From the NCBI GenBank assembly GCA_020200935.1, contig JAIVHR010000234.1:1-7534 (forward strand): a stretch of 7,534 nt of DNA, written 5' to 3'. The stretch comes from Sphingomonadales bacterium (GTDB lineage: Bacteria > Pseudomonadota > Alphaproteobacteria > Sphingomonadales > Sphingomonadaceae). A model generated the notes under the pieces. The model did not search any database. It was not told where the DNA came from and worked only from the letters and a program-made list of their open reading frames with translations. The position numbers and the translations under genes were made by a program. Of this stretch, positions 1-7,534 are shown piece after piece (position 1 is the first letter of the stretch; the number at the start of each line of letters is the position of its first letter).

Positions 1-529
1 GCTCAACACGATCCGCACGCGGCGGCCCCGGAAAGATCCGAGCCCGCTCGCCGAATGGGGCGTGCCGATTATCCAGGGCGCGCGGACCTTCGCGCTCCAT
101 TATGCCAAGGCCGCCGCGGAGCGACCCGTCGATCCGGAGCATTGCCCGGTGCTCGGCGCGCGGACGATCTATGGCGGCATCGCGCGGGCGCTCGACCGCA
201 ATGTCGCCCATGCCGCATCGGACAGCCTTGCCGATCGTGTCCGCGCGGCGCTTGCCGAAGGGTTGGCGGGGCAGGATGCGGTGGCGCGCGAACTCGGCAT
301 GAGTCCGCCGACCCTGCGCCGGCGGCTTGCCGAACGCGGCACCGGCTTTCGCCGATTGCGCGCCGAGGCGCTCGAGGATATCGCCCGGCTGCGGCTCAAA
401 TCGGGGGCCTCGACGGCGCAGGTCGCCGAGGAACTCGGCTTTAGCGACGGCCGCAGCTTTGCCCGCGCCTTTCGCGGCTGGACCGGGCGGTCGCCGCGAG
501 ATTATCGCCACGGCCACGCCGCCGACTGA
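1..529 (+). CDS. AraC-family transcriptional regulator, C-terminal part (5' end outside window)
   Basis: The frame is open from base 2 to the TGA at 527-529, so about 175 residues are visible and the N-terminus lies upstream of the window. The last 100 residues or so form the two helix-turn-helix units of AraC/XylS DNA-binding domains. The first is around bases 270-335 (QDAVARELGMSPPTLRRRL) and the second around 412-500 (AQVAEELGFSDGRSFARAF, followed by WTGRSPRDYR). The GFSD-x-x-x-F-x-R-A-F-x-x-W-T-G-x-S-P-x-x-Y-R ending is the classic family signature. By its style it belongs to the group with an N-terminal Arabinose_bd-type effector domain, but that domain is mostly out of view. It reads toward the hydrolase and receptor genes, and a local regulator of that unit is a reasonable inference. 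Neither effector nor operator can be read from the sequence. Confidence 0.88.
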   Translation, partial: LNTIRTRRPRKDPSPLAEWGVPIIQGARTFALHYAKAAAERPVDPEHCPVLGARTIYGGIARALDRNVAHAASDSLADRVRAALAEGLAGQDAVARELGMSPPTLRRRLAERGTGFRRLRAEALEDIARLRLKSGASTAQVAEELGFSDGRSFARAFRGWTGRSPRDYRHGHAAD

Positions 530-553
530 GCGAAATTGTCCCATGCAAATTGA

Positions 554-583
554 CCGAAGCGGTCATCGACCGCTCGGCTTTTC
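554..583 (+). terminator. possible intrinsic terminator after the AraC-family gene
   Basis: CCGAAGCGGTC (554-564) pairs with GACCGCTCGG (568-577) across an ATC loop, giving ten base pairs with one bulged A (557). CTTTTCC follows at 578-584. A GC-rich stem followed by a short T run is terminator-like, and it lies 24 bases after the regulator's stop codon. The T run is short and interrupted, so the dyad could instead be a binding site upstream of the hydrolase gene. Confidence 0.4.
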
Positions 584-637
584 CGTCGCTATTGCGCGTC
601 CAAGGCTGGCATCGACCGGCCTGGAGAGACGGGGCGC

Positions 638-1546
638 ATGAGGGGTTTTGCAAGTCTGCTGCTGGCGATCGCCGGATTGACGCTGTCCGCCTGCGCGGAC
701 ACGGCGTCCGCCCCGACGGCTTCGGCGCCGGCGCAGTCGCATACCCGCTATATCGAGCTCGACGGCGCCCGGATTCGGGTGCGCGAGGACGGCCCCGCCG
801 ACGCCCCCGTGCTGGTGCTGCTGCACGGCTTCACGATGAGTCTGGAAAGCTGGGACGGCTGGGTCGATCGGCTCGCCGGCGATTATCGCATCATCCGCTT
901 CGACCTGCTCGGCCACGGCCTCACCGGTCCCGATCCGCTCAAGCGCTATGCTCCCGAAGAACGCGTCGAGACGCTCGGGCGGCTGCTCGACGCGCTCGAT
1001 ATCGAACGCGCGACCTTGGGCGGCAACAGTTTCGGCGGGCTTGTCGCCTGGCGCTATGCCGCGCGGCATCCCGAGCGGGTCGACCGGCTGATCCTCGTCG
1101 ATAGCGGCGCCTATTCGATCTACGGCGTCGCCGACGAACCGGTGCCGGTCGCGCCGGCGATCCAGGCCCATCTGCGCAATCCCACCGATGCCGGATTCGC
1201 CGCCTCGATGGGTACCATATTCGCCGATCGATCGCGCATCTCCGAAGCGCGCTTCGCGCAGATCCGGGCGATGATGGAGGGCAATGGCGACGCCTTCGTC
1301 GATCACCTCGCCGAATTCACCCTGCCCGACCCGACCCCCGATCTCGCGCGCATCGCCGCGCCGACGCTGATCCTCTGGGGCGAGGAGGACCGGCTGATAC
1401 CGCTCGAGCAGGCGAGCCGGCTGGCAAGCGCGATTCCGAACGCCCGGCTCGTCACCTATCCCGGCGTCGGCCACGCCCCGCAGGAGGAAATTCCCGCGCG
1501 CAGCGCCGCCGATGTCCGCCGTTTTCTCGAAGACCCCGACCGATGA
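638..1546 (+). CDS. alpha/beta-fold hydrolase, predicted lipoprotein (esterase-like)
   Basis: This 302-residue protein has the layout of an alpha/beta hydrolase (Abhydrolase_1/MhpC-like). The oxyanion-loop motif LLHGF is at 61-65 and DLLGHG at 89-94. The nucleophile elbow GNSFGG places Ser131, the acid is probably Asp251 in WGEEDRLIP, and the base is His279 in GVGHAPQEE, so the triad appears complete. The N-terminus is a hydrophobic signal ending LSAC, a lipobox with Cys19 as the likely acylation site, which suggests an envelope-anchored enzyme and not a cytoplasmic one. The start at 638 has a GGAGAG ribosome site at 623-628. The stop is only 26 bases before the receptor start, so the two genes are probably co-transcribed. 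Members of this fold cleave esters, lactones, amides or carbon-carbon bonds, and the substrate here cannot be named. Hydrolysis of an esterified nutrient near its import receptor is inference. Confidence 0.88.
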   Translation: MRGFASLLLAIAGLTLSACADTASAPTASAPAQSHTRYIELDGARIRVREDGPADAPVLVLLHGFTMSLESWDGWVDRLAGDYRIIRFDLLGHGLTGPDPLKRYAPEERVETLGRLLDALDIERATLGGNSFGGLVAWRYAARHPERVDRLILVDSGAYSIYGVADEPVPVAPAIQAHLRNPTDAGFAASMGTIFADRSRISEARFAQIRAMMEGNGDAFVDHLAEFTLPDPTPDLARIAAPTLILWGEEDRLIPLEQASRLASAIPNARLVTYPGVGHAPQEEIPARSAADVRRFLEDPDR

Positions 1547-1572
1547 CCCATTTTTCCCCAAGGGAGGCTTTC

Positions 1573-3920
1573 ATGACCCATCGCACCATCCGCACCGCGG
1601 CCTTGCTGCCCGGCACCGCGCTCGCGGCGCTGGCCGTCGCGCTGCCGACGCCGGCCTTCGCGCAGGACCAGGCTCCCGCCGGCCTGGAGCAGAGCACCGA
1701 CGAGGCCCCGATCATCGTCACCGCCCGCCGACGCAGCGAATCGCTGGTCGAGGTACCGCTCTCGGTCACCGCGATCAGCGGCGATTCGCTCAATCAGCAG
1801 GGCGCGCTCGACATCACCGAGATCGCCGAAAGCGTCCCCAACGTCACCTTCGAAGTGTCGCGCGGCACCAACTCGACTCTGACCACCTTCATCCGCGGCG
1901 TCGGCCAGCAGGACCCGGTCGCCGGTTTCGAGAACGGCGTCGGGCTCTATGTCGACGACGTCTTTTACAACCGGCCGCAGGCGGCGGTGCTCGATATCTT
2001 CAATGTCGAGCGGATCGAGGTGCTGCGCGGGCCGCAAGGCACGCTCTACGGCCGCAACACGATCGGCGGCGCGATCAAGTTCGTCACCCGGCGGCTCGCC
2101 GACAGCCCGACCGGCGAGGCGCGCTTCAATGTCGGCAATTACGGGCATCTCGACGGCATCGCCTCGGTGGCGCTGCCGATCGCCGATACCGGCCTCTATG
2201 TCGGCGGCGCGGCGGCGCTGCTGACGCGCGGCGGCTATGGCGAGAATCTCAATTTCAACGGCTTCGACAATTACAACAAGGACGTGTTCGCCGCGCGCGG
2301 CACGATCGAATATGCGCCCAACCCGGACATCTTCCTGCGCATCACCGGCGACTATACCGACGACCGCAGCCATCCGCGCCAGGGCCACCGGCTGATCCCG
2401 GGCCTGCTTTCCGGCGCGCCGGTGCTCGACAATGTCTTCGACACCCGCGCCGGGCTCGAGATGCCGCGGCAGCATGTCGAGGCGCAGGGCATCTCGGGCA
2501 CCGCCGAGTTTCAGGTGACCGACAATATCCGGCTGCGCAACATCCTTTCCTGGCGCGAGGACGAAGGCACGACGCCGATCGATTTCGACAGCCTGCCGGC
2601 CGCCGACCTCGATGTCCCGGCGATTTATACCAACGAACAATTCTCCGAGGAATTCCAGATCGTCTATGACGACGATCGGCTCGCTGGCATCCTCGGCTTC
2701 TATTATCTCGATGCCAACGCGACGACCGATTTCGACGTCATCCTGGGGACGACGGGAGCGCTGATCGGCTTGCCCGGACTTACCGCCAAGACCTTCGGCA
2801 ATGTCGAAACCGAGACCTGGTCGGTGTTTGGCGATCTCACCTTTGATATCACCGAACAGTGGAGTGTTTCGGCCGGCGGCCGCTTTACCCATGACGAACG
2901 CATGTCGCGGGTGCTTCGTGAAACCTACCTGTTCGGGCCGACCGACCAGTTCGGCGGCAGAGGCGCGCTCAAGATCGCCACCACCAGCGATTTCGACGGC
3001 TCGGCGACCTTCGAGGAATTCACGCCGCGCGCATCACTCTCCTTCCGGCCGACGCCCGATCACAACATCTATGCGAGCTACAGCCGCGGCTTCAAGGGCG
3101 GCGGCTTCGATCCGCGCGGCCAGACCACCGCCGCGCCCGACCTCGATGGCGACGGCGATATCGATCAGGACGACGTCTACGAATTCATGGCCTTCGATCC
3201 CGAAACCGTCGACAGCTACGAAATCGGTTATCGCGGCTCGCTCGCCAATGGCGCCATCAACCTCGCGCTGGCCGGCTTCTATGCCGACTATACCGACATC
3301 CAGATCCCGGGATCGGTCGGCTTCGACAGCAACGGCGACGGCACCAACGACACCTTCATCGGGATTACGTCCAACGCCGGCGCGGCGACGATCTGGGGCC
3401 TCGAATTCGAAGGGCAGGCGCGGCTCGGTCGTGACCTCATGGCGGGCGGAGATCGGCTCGGCTTCAACTGGGCAGCGGGCTATATCAATGCCGATTATGA
3501 CGAGTTCATCGACAATTTCGGCATCGACGTCGCCGATCAGCGGGTGTTCCAGAACACCCCCGAATGGACGCTTTCGGGCTCGCTCGATTACAGCCTGCCG
3601 GCGTTCGGCGGCGATCTCAATTTCCTGACCACGGTCAGCTATCGCAGCGAGACACATCAGTTCGAGGTGCCGAGCCCGCTCGACCAGCCCGGCTATGCGC
3701 TCTGGGATGCGAGCGTGGTCTGGACCTCTGGACCTCGGACGACGATCACTGGCAGCTCGGGCTGCACGCCAAGAATCTGACCGACAAGCGCTTCATCGTC
3801 TCGGGATACAATTTCATCAATCCCGTCACCGGCGCGCCGGCGCTCGGCCGCGAAGGCACGCTGACCGCCTTCTACGGCGATCCCTTCCGCATCTTCGCCA
3901 GCGCCCGGATGCGCTTCTGA
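1573..3920 (+). pseudogene. TonB-dependent outer-membrane receptor, frameshifted near the 3' end by an 8-bp tandem duplication
   Basis: This is a TonB-dependent receptor, an outer-membrane beta-barrel that imports substrates with energy passed on by TonB. I start it at 1573, where AAGGGAGG (1560-1567) sits five bases upstream and a clean signal peptide follows (residues 1-30, cleavage after AFA). A TonB-box-like PIIVTA is at 46-51. A plug domain follows, with LYVDDVFYNRP, ERIEVLRGPQGTLYGRNTIG and GGAIKFVTRR, and then a long barrel. As written, the frame stops at 3778-3780 after an unrelated tail. The true C-terminus, with HAKNLTDKRF and a final ARMRF ending in the usual aromatic residue, continues in another frame to the TGA at 3918-3920. 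TCTGGACC occurs twice in tandem at 3719-3734. Removing one copy gives a continuous 779-residue receptor of normal length. As sequenced, the last barrel strands are lost and the protein should not fold properly. The upstream hydrolase is probably in the same operon. The ligand is unknown. Confidence 0.9.
3719..3736 (+). repeat. 8-bp tandem duplication that breaks the receptor frame
   Basis: The unit TCTGGACC is present at 3719-3726 and again at 3727-3734, and the period of 8 continues through TC at 3735-3736. Deleting one unit joins Val-Val-Trp-Thr directly to Ser-Asp-Asp-Asp-His-Trp-Gln-Leu, which is normal receptor sequence in the frame that ends at 3920. An 8-base insertion cannot preserve frame. 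Replication slippage is the simplest origin, but a sequencing or assembly error is possible. Confidence 0.9.
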
Positions 3921-3954
3921 GGACAGGCCCGGCGGACGTGTCCGAACTGAAAGC

Positions 3955-4030
3955 TGGTGACCCCTACGGGACTCGAACCCGTGTTTTCGCCGTGAGAGGG
4001 CGACGTCCTGGACCGCTAGACGAAGGGGCC
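3955..4030 (-). tRNA. tRNA-Glu (anticodon CTC)
   Basis: Read on the minus strand, 4030 to 3955 forms a full cloverleaf. The acceptor stem GGCCCCT pairs with AGGGGTC with one G-U pair, the D-arm contains CTAGCGGTCCAGGA, the anticodon stem-loop is TCGCC-CTCTCAC-GGCGA, and the T-arm is CGGG-TTCGAGT-CCCG. The seven-base loop centres on CTC, which decodes GAG. The overall sequence closely follows bacterial tRNA-Glu, including the TTCGTCTAG start of the D-arm. The discriminator base is A at 3958, and the CCA end is encoded at 3955-3957. The tRNA body is 73 bases, 76 with CCA. It lies convergent to the receptor gene, 34 bases beyond its stop, and divergent from the thiol oxidoreductase gene. Confidence 0.96.
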
Positions 4031-4044
4031 GTGCGCGGGCGGCT

Positions 4045-4073
4045 CATCTAGGGCGCGGGCGGGGCGAGGTCAA
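4045..4073 (-). promoter_or_regulatory. probable sigma-70-type promoter of the tRNA-Glu gene
   Basis: On the minus strand TTGACC (4073-4068) is a five-of-six match to the -35 consensus. A 17-base spacer follows, then TAGATG (4050-4045), a weak three-of-six -10 element. Transcription would begin a few bases before the tRNA 5' end at 4030, giving a very short leader. Position and spacing fit well, but the -10 match is poor, so this remains a prediction. Confidence 0.5.
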
Positions 4074-4124
4074 CTGTCGCACGGGCATGTGCTATGCGCC
4101 GGGTCGCCCCGAAGGAGGCCCGCC

Positions 4125-4781
4125 ATGACCGCGCCGCTCGACATCGAATTCGTCTCCGACATCGCCTGTCCCTGGTGCCTCGTCGGGCTGCGCAATCTCG
4201 AGGCGGCGCTCGGCGAGACGGCGGGCGAGATCGAGGCCGACATCCGCTTCTCACCCTTCGAACTCAATCCCGACATGCCGGGCGAGGGGATGGACCGCGC
4301 GGCCTATTTCGCGGAGAAATACCGCCTGCCCGAAGCCGAGGCCAAGGCGCGCGGCGAGGTGATCCGCGAGGCGGCGGCGGAAACCGGCTTCACGATGAAT
4401 AGCGGCCCCGGCTTTCGCATCCTCAACACCTTCGACGCCCACCGGCTGCTCGAATGGGCCGGTGAGGCCGGGCATCAGCGGCAGTTGAAGCATGCTTTGT
4501 TCGACGCCTATTTCCGCGATCGGCGCGATATAAGCGATGCCGGGGAGCTTGCCGAAATTGCCCAGGCCGCCGGGCTCGACCGGGCGCGGGCGATCCGAAT
4601 TCTCGAGAGCGAAGAATATGAGGAGCAGGTGCGCGATGCCGAAGCGCGCCACCGCGCCCGCGGCATCGCCGCCGTGCCGACCGCCATCGTCGCCGGACGC
4701 TACCGGATCAACGGCGCGCATCCGCCCGAACGCTATGCCAAGGCGCTGCGGCACATAGCCGGCGAAGTCGCCGCCGCTTAG
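4125..4781 (+). CDS. DsbA-family oxidoreductase, FrnE-like (thioredoxin fold)
   Basis: This 218-residue protein belongs to the DsbA/FrnE group of thioredoxin-fold proteins. The redox-active motif CPWC is at 15-18, right after the first beta strand (IEFVSDIA). The cis-proline is Pro185 in AAVPTAIV, and the C-terminal GAHPPERYAKAL resembles the conserved G-A-x-x-P motif of FrnE proteins. The middle is helical, as expected for the DsbA insertion domain. I choose the ATG at 4125 because GAAGGAGG (4111-4118) lies six bases upstream. An in-frame extension to 4089 has no such site and adds an atypical arginine-rich stretch. There is no signal peptide, so the enzyme is probably cytoplasmic. FrnE relatives act as disulfide isomerases or oxidoreductases, some linked to oxidative stress or polyketide pathways. 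The true substrate here is unknown. The gene stands alone between the tRNA and a repeat. Confidence 0.92.
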   Translation: MTAPLDIEFVSDIACPWCLVGLRNLEAALGETAGEIEADIRFSPFELNPDMPGEGMDRAAYFAEKYRLPEAEAKARGEVIREAAAETGFTMNSGPGFRILNTFDAHRLLEWAGEAGHQRQLKHALFDAYFRDRRDISDAGELAEIAQAAGLDRARAIRILESEEYEEQVRDAEARHRARGIAAVPTAIVAGRYRINGAHPPERYAKALRHIAGEVAAA

Positions 4782-4803
4782 AGAAATGGCGATCAATTTG
4801 AGT

Positions 4804-4874
4804 CGTTAGCCCTGAGCCTGTCGAAGGGCGTTTCGCGACAGGCGAAACGGGCTTCGACAAGCTCAGCCCTAACG
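4804..4874. repeat. long imperfect inverted repeat (REP-like hairpin)
   Basis: The 33 bases at 4804-4836 are almost exactly the inverse complement of 4842-4874, centred on 4839 with a five-base loop GACAG. By hand, 28 of 33 positions pair. The inner eight (CGTTTCGC/GCGAAACG) are perfect, and the mismatches are at 4810, 4811, 4818, 4827 and 4828. The right arm contains CTTCGACAAGCTCAG, a core I know as a dispersed repeat in sphingomonad genomes. It lies 22 bases after the thiol oxidoreductase stop and 152 before the monooxygenase start. It may stabilise the upstream mRNA end or help termination, although no T run follows. Confidence 0.85.
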
Positions 4875-5000
4875 GATTTGCCTCGACCTGGTTGTAGCCC
4901 GCATTGGCGGACTCTTATGGCCGTCAGAATCGGCGCAGCGATCTCTCCTCCGATCTGTGGATTGACGGCAGACCTTGGCCCCGTCCAGAAGAGCCGCTGC

Positions 5001-5015
5001 TTTACGCTTACGTGA
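5001..5015 (+). promoter_or_regulatory. candidate operator TTTACGCTTACGTGA just before the monooxygenase ribosome site
   Basis: The stretch holds two TTACG steps six bases apart (TTTACG, CTTACG) and an imperfect dyad TTACGTGA. It abuts the purine-rich AGAGGAAGG (5015-5023) that precedes the ATG at 5027. It resembles the TTTACGTTTACGTAAA-type sites bound by LiuR-like MerR regulators of acyl-CoA metabolism in proteobacteria. The match is by eye and partial, and no such regulator is in the window. Confidence 0.3.
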
Positions 5016-5026
5016 GAGGAAGGCGC

Positions 5027-6489
<1,463 letters not shown>

Positions 6490-6515
6490 GGCGGGGGAGA
6501 ACAGCGCGCCACGGC

Positions 6516-6689
6516 TCAGTCCGCGAGAATCGCCGCCTTGACCTCTTCGAGACTGCCCTCGACGAGCAGCGGCTGCCCGCCGACGATGCCGACCTTGGTC
6601 TGGTCGTTTTCGTCGGACCGCAGCCAGGCGATGTTCGACGCCACGACCAGATAATTGCCGCCGCGCGAATTGAGCGTGATGAATTTCAC
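6516..6689 (-). CDS. small conserved-looking protein, 57 residues, function unknown
   Basis: I read a 57-residue protein from a GTG at 6689 to the stop at 6516. AGGAGA lies about seven bases before this GTG on the minus strand, which decides the start over a longer reading from 6710. The sequence starts MKFITLNSRGGNYLVVAS, continues with NIAWLRSDENDQTKVGIVGG, and ends with a short helix (SLEEVKAAILAD). It looks like a compact beta-sheet protein with one helix. The pattern recalls FlbD-like and other small single-domain proteins that start with a K-F/V-x-x-L-N strand, but I cannot assign it to a family. There is no signal peptide, membrane segment or cysteine. It is convergent with the monooxygenase remnant, 26 bases from its stop. 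The Shine-Dalgarno site and balanced composition make it a real gene in my view. Confidence 0.7.
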   Translation of the reverse strand: MKFITLNSRGGNYLVVASNIAWLRSDENDQTKVGIVGGQPLLVEGSLEEVKAAILAD

Positions 6690-6770
6690 CGGTCGTCTCC
6701 TGTCCCGCACGACGGTAGCGGAGACACCTCATTTATCGGTTAACGCCCCCCGCAGTCGCGTCCTCGCTCC

Positions 6771-6808
6771 CGTCATTGCGAGGAGCCGAAGGCGACGCGG
6801 CAATCCAG
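6771..6808. repeat. palindromic dispersed repeat (CGTCATTGCGAGGAG type)
   Basis: The stretch begins CGTCATTGCGAGGAGCCGAA and ends GCGGCAATCCAG. It has dyad symmetry: ATTGC at 6775-6779 against GCAAT at 6800-6804, around an inner GCC-GAA-GGC at 6785-6793. Sequences of the form TCATTGCGAGGAGC...GCAATCC are widespread intergenic repeats in proteobacterial genomes. Only one copy is present in this window. It lies between the small gene and the SnoaL-like remnant and may mark one edge of the deleted material. Confidence 0.6.
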
Positions 6809-6910
6809 TTCCGTATTCGACATTGTGGCCGTCGTCGAAAAGCGTGATAACCCCCAATGTTGCGGGAGAATGGATGGATGGCTCATCTGGCCGAAAGGCG
6901 CGTCCAGACG

Positions 6911-7080
6911 GTGCACAATGTCATTGCCCTGATCGGGGAACGGCGTGTGCGAGGCTTCGAAAAAGCCGCGCACTGTCGCCTCGCTATCGAACACCGTGCC
7001 GGTGCCGTAAAGCTCGTAGCGCGGATGGCCGTTAAAGGCCCGATCACCGCGCCCCAATTATGCACCACCTCGAGCGCCAT
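6911..7080 (-). pseudogene. remnant of a SnoaL/NTF2-like protein gene, truncated and frameshifted
   Basis: On the minus strand, 7080 to about 7041 reads MALEVVHNWGAVIGP. One base out of phase, from about 7040 the frame reads FNGHPRYELYGTGTVF and then EASHTPFPDQGNDIV. Joined, these give one continuous segment of the kind found in SnoaL-like/NTF2-fold proteins (a tryptophan-glycine turn, G-H-P-R-Y, then the T-P-F-P-D-Q-G-N motif). The join needs one extra base around 7037-7041, so a single-base deletion is likely. Only about 57 residues of a fold that usually needs 120 or more remain, and both ends are missing. Beyond about 6911 the frame loses resemblance and then reads through the dispersed repeat. 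The family assignment is from memory of similar sequences and is moderate. Confidence 0.5.
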
Positions 7081-7105
7081 ACAGTGTGTTGACTAGTGCT
7101 CGCTT

Positions 7106-7534
7106 ATGGCTCTTGAGGTTGATGACGAGTTCATGATGGACGTCTCACGCTCTGCGCGGGTGACTCGAGGAACTGTCGTTCGAATAATGTCATCAGCGGG
7201 CCTGTATTGGCGGGAGTCCACCGTTACCGAGCATGCGATCTATGCGCCGAGCTCCGATCTAATTTTTTCAGCATTTCATTTCGATGAATCGGCCCACAAG
7301 GGTGAATACTACAGCGAGTTCGATGACCCGAATCTTGAAGAGGTAAGGTTGCTAGCAAGCCTCACCCTACCAATCGGCTGGGATGGAGGGATCGTCAGTC
7401 TGTATCCCCATCCACTGCAGATCACGATTCCAGAGTTTTTCGACTTTCGAGCCCGAAATGCGATTGAGGGGATTCGAGCACTCATTGTTGAGCACGATTT
7501 TTCGAACGAACTTCAAGCGCGCACCGTCCCCCCT
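7106..7534 (+). CDS. unidentified protein, 5' part of a gene running off the window
   Basis: From the ATG at 7106 the frame has 143 codons with no stop and reaches the last base of the window. An in-frame TAG at 7094-7096 sets the upstream limit. The product starts MALEVDDEFMMDVSRSARVT, continues through GLYWRESTVTEHAIYAP and a stretch rich in acidic and aromatic residues (EYYSEFDDPNLEEV), and includes PIGWDGGIVSLYPHP and IPEFFDFRARNAIEGIRALI. I see no signal peptide, membrane segment or known motif, and I do not recognise the family. No good ribosome site precedes 7106; the ATG codons at 7133 and 7136 are alternative starts. Base use differs from the rest of the window: A/T-ending codons such as GAT, GAA, GTT, CTT and ATT are common, and bases 7261-7320 are about 40 percent GC by hand count. 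This suggests foreign origin. Confidence 0.6.
   Translation, partial: MALEVDDEFMMDVSRSARVTRGTVVRIMSSAGLYWRESTVTEHAIYAPSSDLIFSAFHFDESAHKGEYYSEFDDPNLEEVRLLASLTLPIGWDGGIVSLYPHPLQITIPEFFDFRARNAIEGIRALIVEHDFSNELQARTVPP

Noticed and set aside
563..1561. Minus-strand open frame opposite the hydrolase
   Set aside because: The plus-strand frame carries a complete catalytic triad and ribosome site. The antisense product has no recognisable features.
1543..1572. Earlier ATG for the receptor, overlapping the hydrolase stop as ATGA
   Set aside because: The strong AAGGGAGG site and the proper signal peptide both favour 1573. The ten extra residues would precede the signal peptide.
1456..2892. Long open frame of 478 codons on the minus strand
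   Set aside because: It is antisense to the receptor and has the Arg/Asp/Ile/Val-rich make-up typical of the mirror of a GC-rich gene. It has no family motif.
3921..3944. Hairpin GGACA...TGTCC between the receptor and the tRNA as a terminator
   Set aside because: It has only five base pairs with a 13-base loop and no T run on either strand.
3955..4030. tRNA-Glu as an integration site for a mobile element
   Set aside because: I found no integrase in the window and no second copy of the tRNA 3' end.
6725..6760. GATAAA as a -10 element for the small minus-strand gene
   Set aside because: There is no acceptable -35 element at the right spacing.

Overview
The window is GC-rich, with strong G/C preference at third codon positions, a large TonB-dependent receptor of the type abundant in sphingomonads, and an inverted repeat built around a CTTCGACAAGCTCAG-like core that I know as a dispersed repeat of Sphingomonadales genomes. 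The most likely source is an alphaproteobacterium of the Sphingomonas/Sphingopyxis group. This is inferred from style and not from any database search.

Layout, left to right. (1) 1-529: the 3' part of an AraC-family regulator, followed by a possible intrinsic terminator. (2) 638-3920: a two-gene unit on the + strand, consisting of a predicted lipoprotein alpha/beta hydrolase and, 26 bases later, a TonB-dependent receptor. The receptor reading frame is broken near its 3' end by an 8-bp tandem duplication. (3) 3955-4030: a complete tRNA-Glu(CTC) on the minus strand with encoded CCA and a plausible promoter. It is divergent from (4) 4125-4781, a DsbA/FrnE-type thiol oxidoreductase. (5) 4804-4874: a long imperfect hairpin repeat. 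(6) 5027-6489: a flavin-dependent Baeyer-Villiger-type monooxygenase that has lost an internal segment and changed frame. (7) 6516-6689, minus strand: a 57-residue protein of unknown function with a GTG start. (8) 6771-7080: a palindromic dispersed repeat and a truncated, frameshifted remnant of a SnoaL/NTF2-like gene. (9) 7106-7534: a lower-GC open frame that runs off the window and matches nothing I recognise.

Regulator, outer-membrane receptor, envelope esterase-like hydrolase and ketone-oxidising monooxygenase are the usual parts of a sphingomonad island for taking up and degrading a hydrophobic ketone or ester. Here at least three genes (receptor, monooxygenase, SnoaL-like) are damaged, so the region looks like a decaying catabolic island ending at a compositional boundary. 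I see no convincing evidence of a wholly new system. The points most worth checking are the exact 8-bp duplication in the receptor, the monooxygenase deletion, the two aspartate-rich EF-hand-like loops in the receptor, and the unidentified gene at the right end.
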